Below are positions 61,437 through 64,000 of a stretch of 64,000 nucleotides of DNA, piece after piece. This DNA is from Niveispirillum sp. SYP-B3756 (lineage in GTDB: Bacteria > Pseudomonadota > Alphaproteobacteria > Azospirillales > Azospirillaceae). The translations under genes were made by a program, and so were the position numbers. Numbering within the stretch: the first letter of the stretch is position 1; each line of letters begins with the position of its first letter. The stretch spans positions 248,001 to 312,000 of the forward strand of contig NZ_WIDQ01000003.1 in the NCBI RefSeq assembly GCF_009495745.1, in the 5' to 3' direction. The notes beneath the pieces were generated by a model, which saw only the letters and a list, made by a program, of their open reading frames with translations, searched no databases and had not been told where the DNA came from.

Positions 61437-63038
61437 ATGCGTTTCGGTTCCGTACCAACCCTTATGGCGGCTGGGCATATCCTGGCCCATGCCCTGTCAC
61501 TGCCCGATCTGCGCCTGCGCAAGGGCCATGTATTGACGGTGACAGATACGGACAGGATCATTGCATCCGGTATCGAAACGATCATTGTCGCCCAACTGGA
61601 CGCCGATGATGTGGCGGAAGACCGGGCCGCCACCCGCGTTGGCCAGCCGCTGGCCGGGCCCGGACTGACGCGAGGGGCGGCCTTTACCGGCCGGGTCAAC
61701 CTGTTCGCGGCCAGCGACGGCCTGCTGGTGCTGGACCGGGCGGTGATTGACCGGGCAAACCGGATTGATGAAGGGGTGACCATCGCCACCCTGCCCCCCT
61801 TCACGCCGGTGGTGGCGGGGCAGATGGTGGCGACGGTGAAGATCATTCCCTTCGCTGTTCCTGAAAGCATCATTTCGCAGGTGGAACAGGTTCTGGGGGA
61901 ACCGTCGATCTGGCTTTCCCCCTGGGCTGGCCTGTCGGTGGGGCTGGTGCAGACGCTGCTGCCCGGCACCAAGCCCGGCGTGCTGGACAAGACAAGGGCC
62001 GTGCTGGCGCAGCGGCTGGCGGGGATTGGCGCCAGCTTGGCCTGGGAACAGCGGGTGGCGCATGAGGAAACGGCCCTGGCCGCTGTGCTGGCGGCGAACA
62101 GGGCCGATCTGCTGTTGATCGTTGGGGCCTCGGCCATTACCGATCGGCGCGATGTCATCCCGCTGGCGCTGGAACAGGCGGGTGGCACGGTGCGCCATCT
62201 GGGGATGCCGGTTGATCCCGGCAATCTGTTGATGTTGGGGGAACGGCAGGGCAAGCCGGTATTGGGCCTGCCCGGCTGTGCCCGCTCCCCCAAACTGAAT
62301 GGGGTGGATTGGCTGCTCTGGCGGTTCGGTGCGGGATTGGATGTGGCGCCGGATGATATCATGGCGATGGGTGTTGGCGGCCTGCTGGCAGAGGTGGCGG
62401 AACGCCCGGTACCCCGCGCCGTGGGTGCCCGGCAGCCGCGCATCCATGGGCTGATCCTGGCCGCCGGCAGCAGCCGGCGCATGGGCCAGAAAAATAAATT
62501 GTTGCTGCCTTTGCAGGGCAAGCCCCTGCTGCGCCATGTGGTGGATGCGGCGGTCGCGTCTCAGCTATCCGGGCTGACGCTGGTGACGGGCCATGATGAT
62601 GCGGCGGTAAGGGCGATGCTGAACGGCCAACCGCTCCACATCACCCATGCCGCCGATCATGCGGCGGGGATGAGCGCCAGCCTGAAAGTCGGGCTGGCCA
62701 GCCTGCCCGCCGACCTGGATGGGGTGATGGTGCTGCTGGGGGACATGCCCCTGGTGACAGCGGCGGATATTGATCGGCTGATCGCCGCCTTCTCCCCCGC
62801 CGATGGGCGCGGCATCTGCGTGCCCAGCCATGGCGGGCAGCGCGGCAACCCCATTCTGTGGAACAGCACCTATCTGCCGGAAATGCAGGGCTTGAGCGGC
62901 GACAGGGGCGCCCGTGACCTGTTGCTGCGCCACGCCACCGCCATCTGCGACGTGCCGATGGATCGCGACGGCGTGCTGCGCGATGCGGATACGCCCGAAG
63001 CGCTGGCCGACCTGATCGCGCTCACGGGCGAACGATAA
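61437..63038 (+). CDS. Molybdopterin-binding / NTP-transferase fusion (MocA-like)
   Basis: This 533-residue protein joins a molybdopterin-binding MoaB/MoeA-like domain (about 165-300; GLPGCARSPKLNGVDWLLWRF at its end) preceded by a small N-terminal region, and a MobA/MocA nucleotidyltransferase (about 335-533; LILAAGSSRRMGQKNKLLLPL, VLLGDMPLVTAADIDRL). MocA cytidylates molybdopterin to MCD for xanthine-dehydrogenase-family enzymes. It follows the XdhC pair by five bases, so this is a cofactor maturation operon. Its end overlaps the convergent hydrolase by 17 bases. Confidence 0.9.
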   Translation: MRFGSVPTLMAAGHILAHALSLPDLRLRKGHVLTVTDTDRIIASGIETIIVAQLDADDVAEDRAATRVGQPLAGPGLTRGAAFTGRVNLFAASDGLLVLDRAVIDRANRIDEGVTIATLPPFTPVVAGQMVATVKIIPFAVPESIISQVEQVLGEPSIWLSPWAGLSVGLVQTLLPGTKPGVLDKTRAVLAQRLAGIGASLAWEQRVAHEETALAAVLAANRADLLLIVGASAITDRRDVIPLALEQAGGTVRHLGMPVDPGNLLMLGERQGKPVLGLPGCARSPKLNGVDWLLWRFGAGLDVAPDDIMAMGVGGLLAEVAERPVPRAVGARQPRIHGLILAAGSSRRMGQKNKLLLPLQGKPLLRHVVDAAVASQLSGLTLVTGHDDAAVRAMLNGQPLHITHAADHAAGMSASLKVGLASLPADLDGVMVLLGDMPLVTAADIDRLIAAFSPADGRGICVPSHGGQRGNPILWNSTYLPEMQGLSGDRGARDLLLRHATAICDVPMDRDGVLRDADTPEALADLIALTGER

Positions 63039-63885
63039 GCGACCGGCCACCGCTGCGAACCTGTTCCATCTCCACCGGTGAGGGCTTTCCCGCCTCGCCA
63101 CCCAGGAAGGCCAGCACCTGCGCCATGGCGCCATGGGCCATCAGGTCGGTATGGGCGCCCGCTGCCGGGCGCCAGGCGGTGACGGGGGTGGTCGCCAGTG
63201 CCTCCAGCGCCTCCCCCAACGCCACCGGGATGGTGCGGTCGGCGCGGCCATGCAGGATCAGCACCGGGGCGTGCACCTCCGCCATGAAAGCCGCACTGTT
63301 GAAACGGTGACGCAGCAGGGCGCGCACGGGTATGAATGGGTATCGCTGGGCCGCGACATCCGACAGGCTGGTGAAAGGTGCCTCCAGGATCAGGGCGGCC
63401 AGCCCGCGTTCGACGGCCAGCGGCACGGCGATGCCCGTTCCCAGGCTTTCGCCCCAGATCACCAGCTTTCGGCCCGACACACCCTGCCCGACCAGGAAAT
63501 CCAGGGCGGCCCGCCCGTCAGCCAGCAACCCCTTCTCCGACGGTTCCCCCTCATTGCCGGCATAGCCGCGATATCCGGCGATCAGCACGCCATAGCCGGC
63601 ATCGGCCAGCGCCAGCGCCTTGTCCGCCCGCAAGCCGGGATGGCCGGCATTGCCGGGAAACAAGGCGATGGTAGGCTTGGTCAGCCCATCGGCCGGGCGA
63701 TACCAGCAATCCAGCGCCAAGCCATCGGCCGTGCCGGCCTGTACCACCCGGAAATCAGCCAGTCCCCAATCGGATGGGCTCACACGGCCCCGGTGCGGCC
63801 GGAAGATCAGCTTTTCCTGCTGTAGGGTCAGCATGGCGAGAAAGGCGATATACAACAGCGCCAGGATCGCCAGCAACCAGCCCAT
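63022..63885 (-). CDS. Membrane-anchored alpha/beta hydrolase (BEM46-like)
   Basis: This 287-residue protein has an N-terminal membrane helix (WLLAILALLYIAFLAML) and an alpha/beta-hydrolase domain with nucleophile Ser in WGESLGTGIA, the Asp in LHGRADRTIPV and His in AGAHTDLM. It resembles BEM46/YfhR-type serine hydrolases anchored to the inner membrane; substrate unknown. Its ATG overlaps the stop of the ABC transporter gene (TGATG). Confidence 0.87.
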   Translation of the reverse strand: MGWLLAILALLYIAFLAMLTLQQEKLIFRPHRGRVSPSDWGLADFRVVQAGTADGLALDCWYRPADGLTKPTIALFPGNAGHPGLRADKALALADAGYGVLIAGYRGYAGNEGEPSEKGLLADGRAALDFLVGQGVSGRKLVIWGESLGTGIAVPLAVERGLAALILEAPFTSLSDVAAQRYPFIPVRALLRHRFNSAAFMAEVHAPVLILHGRADRTIPVALGEALEALATTPVTAWRPAAGAHTDLMAHGAMAQVLAFLGGEAGKPSPVEMEQVRSGGRSLIVRP

Positions 63886-64000
63886 CAGCCCTCCAGCCCC
63901 GCCTGCAGGGCGTAATAGCGGGCATAGGCACCGCCGGTCGCCAGCAGCTCCTCATGCGTGCCCTGTTCCACCACCTTGCCCCTGTCCATCACATAGATAC
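63885..64000 (-). CDS. ABC transporter ATP-binding/permease protein, C-terminal end (cut by window edge)
   Basis: The last 37 codons read IYVMDRGKVVEQGTHEELL followed by a tail AYARYYALQAGLEG, the typical end of the nucleotide-binding domain of MsbA/MdlB-type ABC exporters. The Walker motifs and membrane part lie beyond the right edge. Its TGA overlaps the hydrolase ATG, so the genes are coupled. Confidence 0.85.
   Translation of the reverse strand, partial: IYVMDRGKVVEQGTHEELLATGGAYARYYALQAGLEG

Overview
The window is high-GC chromosomal DNA from an alphaproteobacterium, most likely Rhodospirillales/Azospirillales. The main evidence is the block nifR3(dusB)-ntrB-ntrC / ntrY-ntrX-trkA-dat-HAD-hfq-hflX. 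An ispDF fusion gene, a hopanoid hpnCDE set and alphaproteobacterial MetRS, MaeB and MazG proteins agree with this. I found no rRNA, tRNA, CRISPR array, transposase or phage gene. Calls rest on reading the translated sequence; no database search was run.

Region 1 (1-17700) is a periplasmic alcohol-oxidation regulon. It holds the 5' end of a PQQ (quinoprotein) alcohol dehydrogenase of the ExaA/PedE type, an ErbR/AgmR-like LuxR response regulator, pseudoazurin, an ExaC-type aldehyde dehydrogenase with its DUF779 companion, an ErcS/NahK-type hybrid kinase coupled to a FIST sensor protein, and a PQQ-linked ABC substrate-binding protein. These are followed by a NosR-like FMN/polyferredoxin membrane protein with its ApbE flavin transferase, a second two-component system and a TonB-dependent receptor. 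A small remnant operon (GST fragment, NTF2-like protein, tautomerase fragment) with a divergent HxlR regulator sits inside this block. A perfect NtrC-type box lies in front of exaC.

Region 2 (17700-36900) is mostly housekeeping: a LysR regulator with a divergent tautomerase-like gene, maeB-mgtE, an EAL protein, YdcF, lytic transglycosylase, RlpA, then the run dacC-tmk-holB-metG-tatD-MBL hydrolase, an oxidoreductase, mazG and an SDR.

Region 3 (36893-50583, almost all on the minus strand) is the nitrogen-regulation block. It reads dusB-ntrB-ntrC, then a mazEF toxin-antitoxin pair inserted in the opposite direction, then ntrY-ntrX-trkA-dat-HAD-hfq-hflX-inositol monophosphatase.

Region 4 (50831-64000) carries ispDF-cinA-nucleotidyltransferase, an NDUFAF6-like protein, superoxide dismutase, a fused HpnC-HpnD squalene-pathway protein with HpnE, an Mth938/NDUFAF3-like protein, yajC, a DUF815 ATPase, an XdhC/MocA molybdenum-cofactor maturation operon, an alpha/beta hydrolase and the 3' end of an ABC exporter.

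Three copies of a structured, GC-rich interspersed repeat (about 65 bp core, nested palindromes) lie in intergenic positions at 10161, 25467 and 55110. The most novel-looking items are the HpnC-HpnD gene fusion, the NosR-like/ApbE module inside a PQQ-dehydrogenase regulon, the repeat family, and the NtrC box at exaC.
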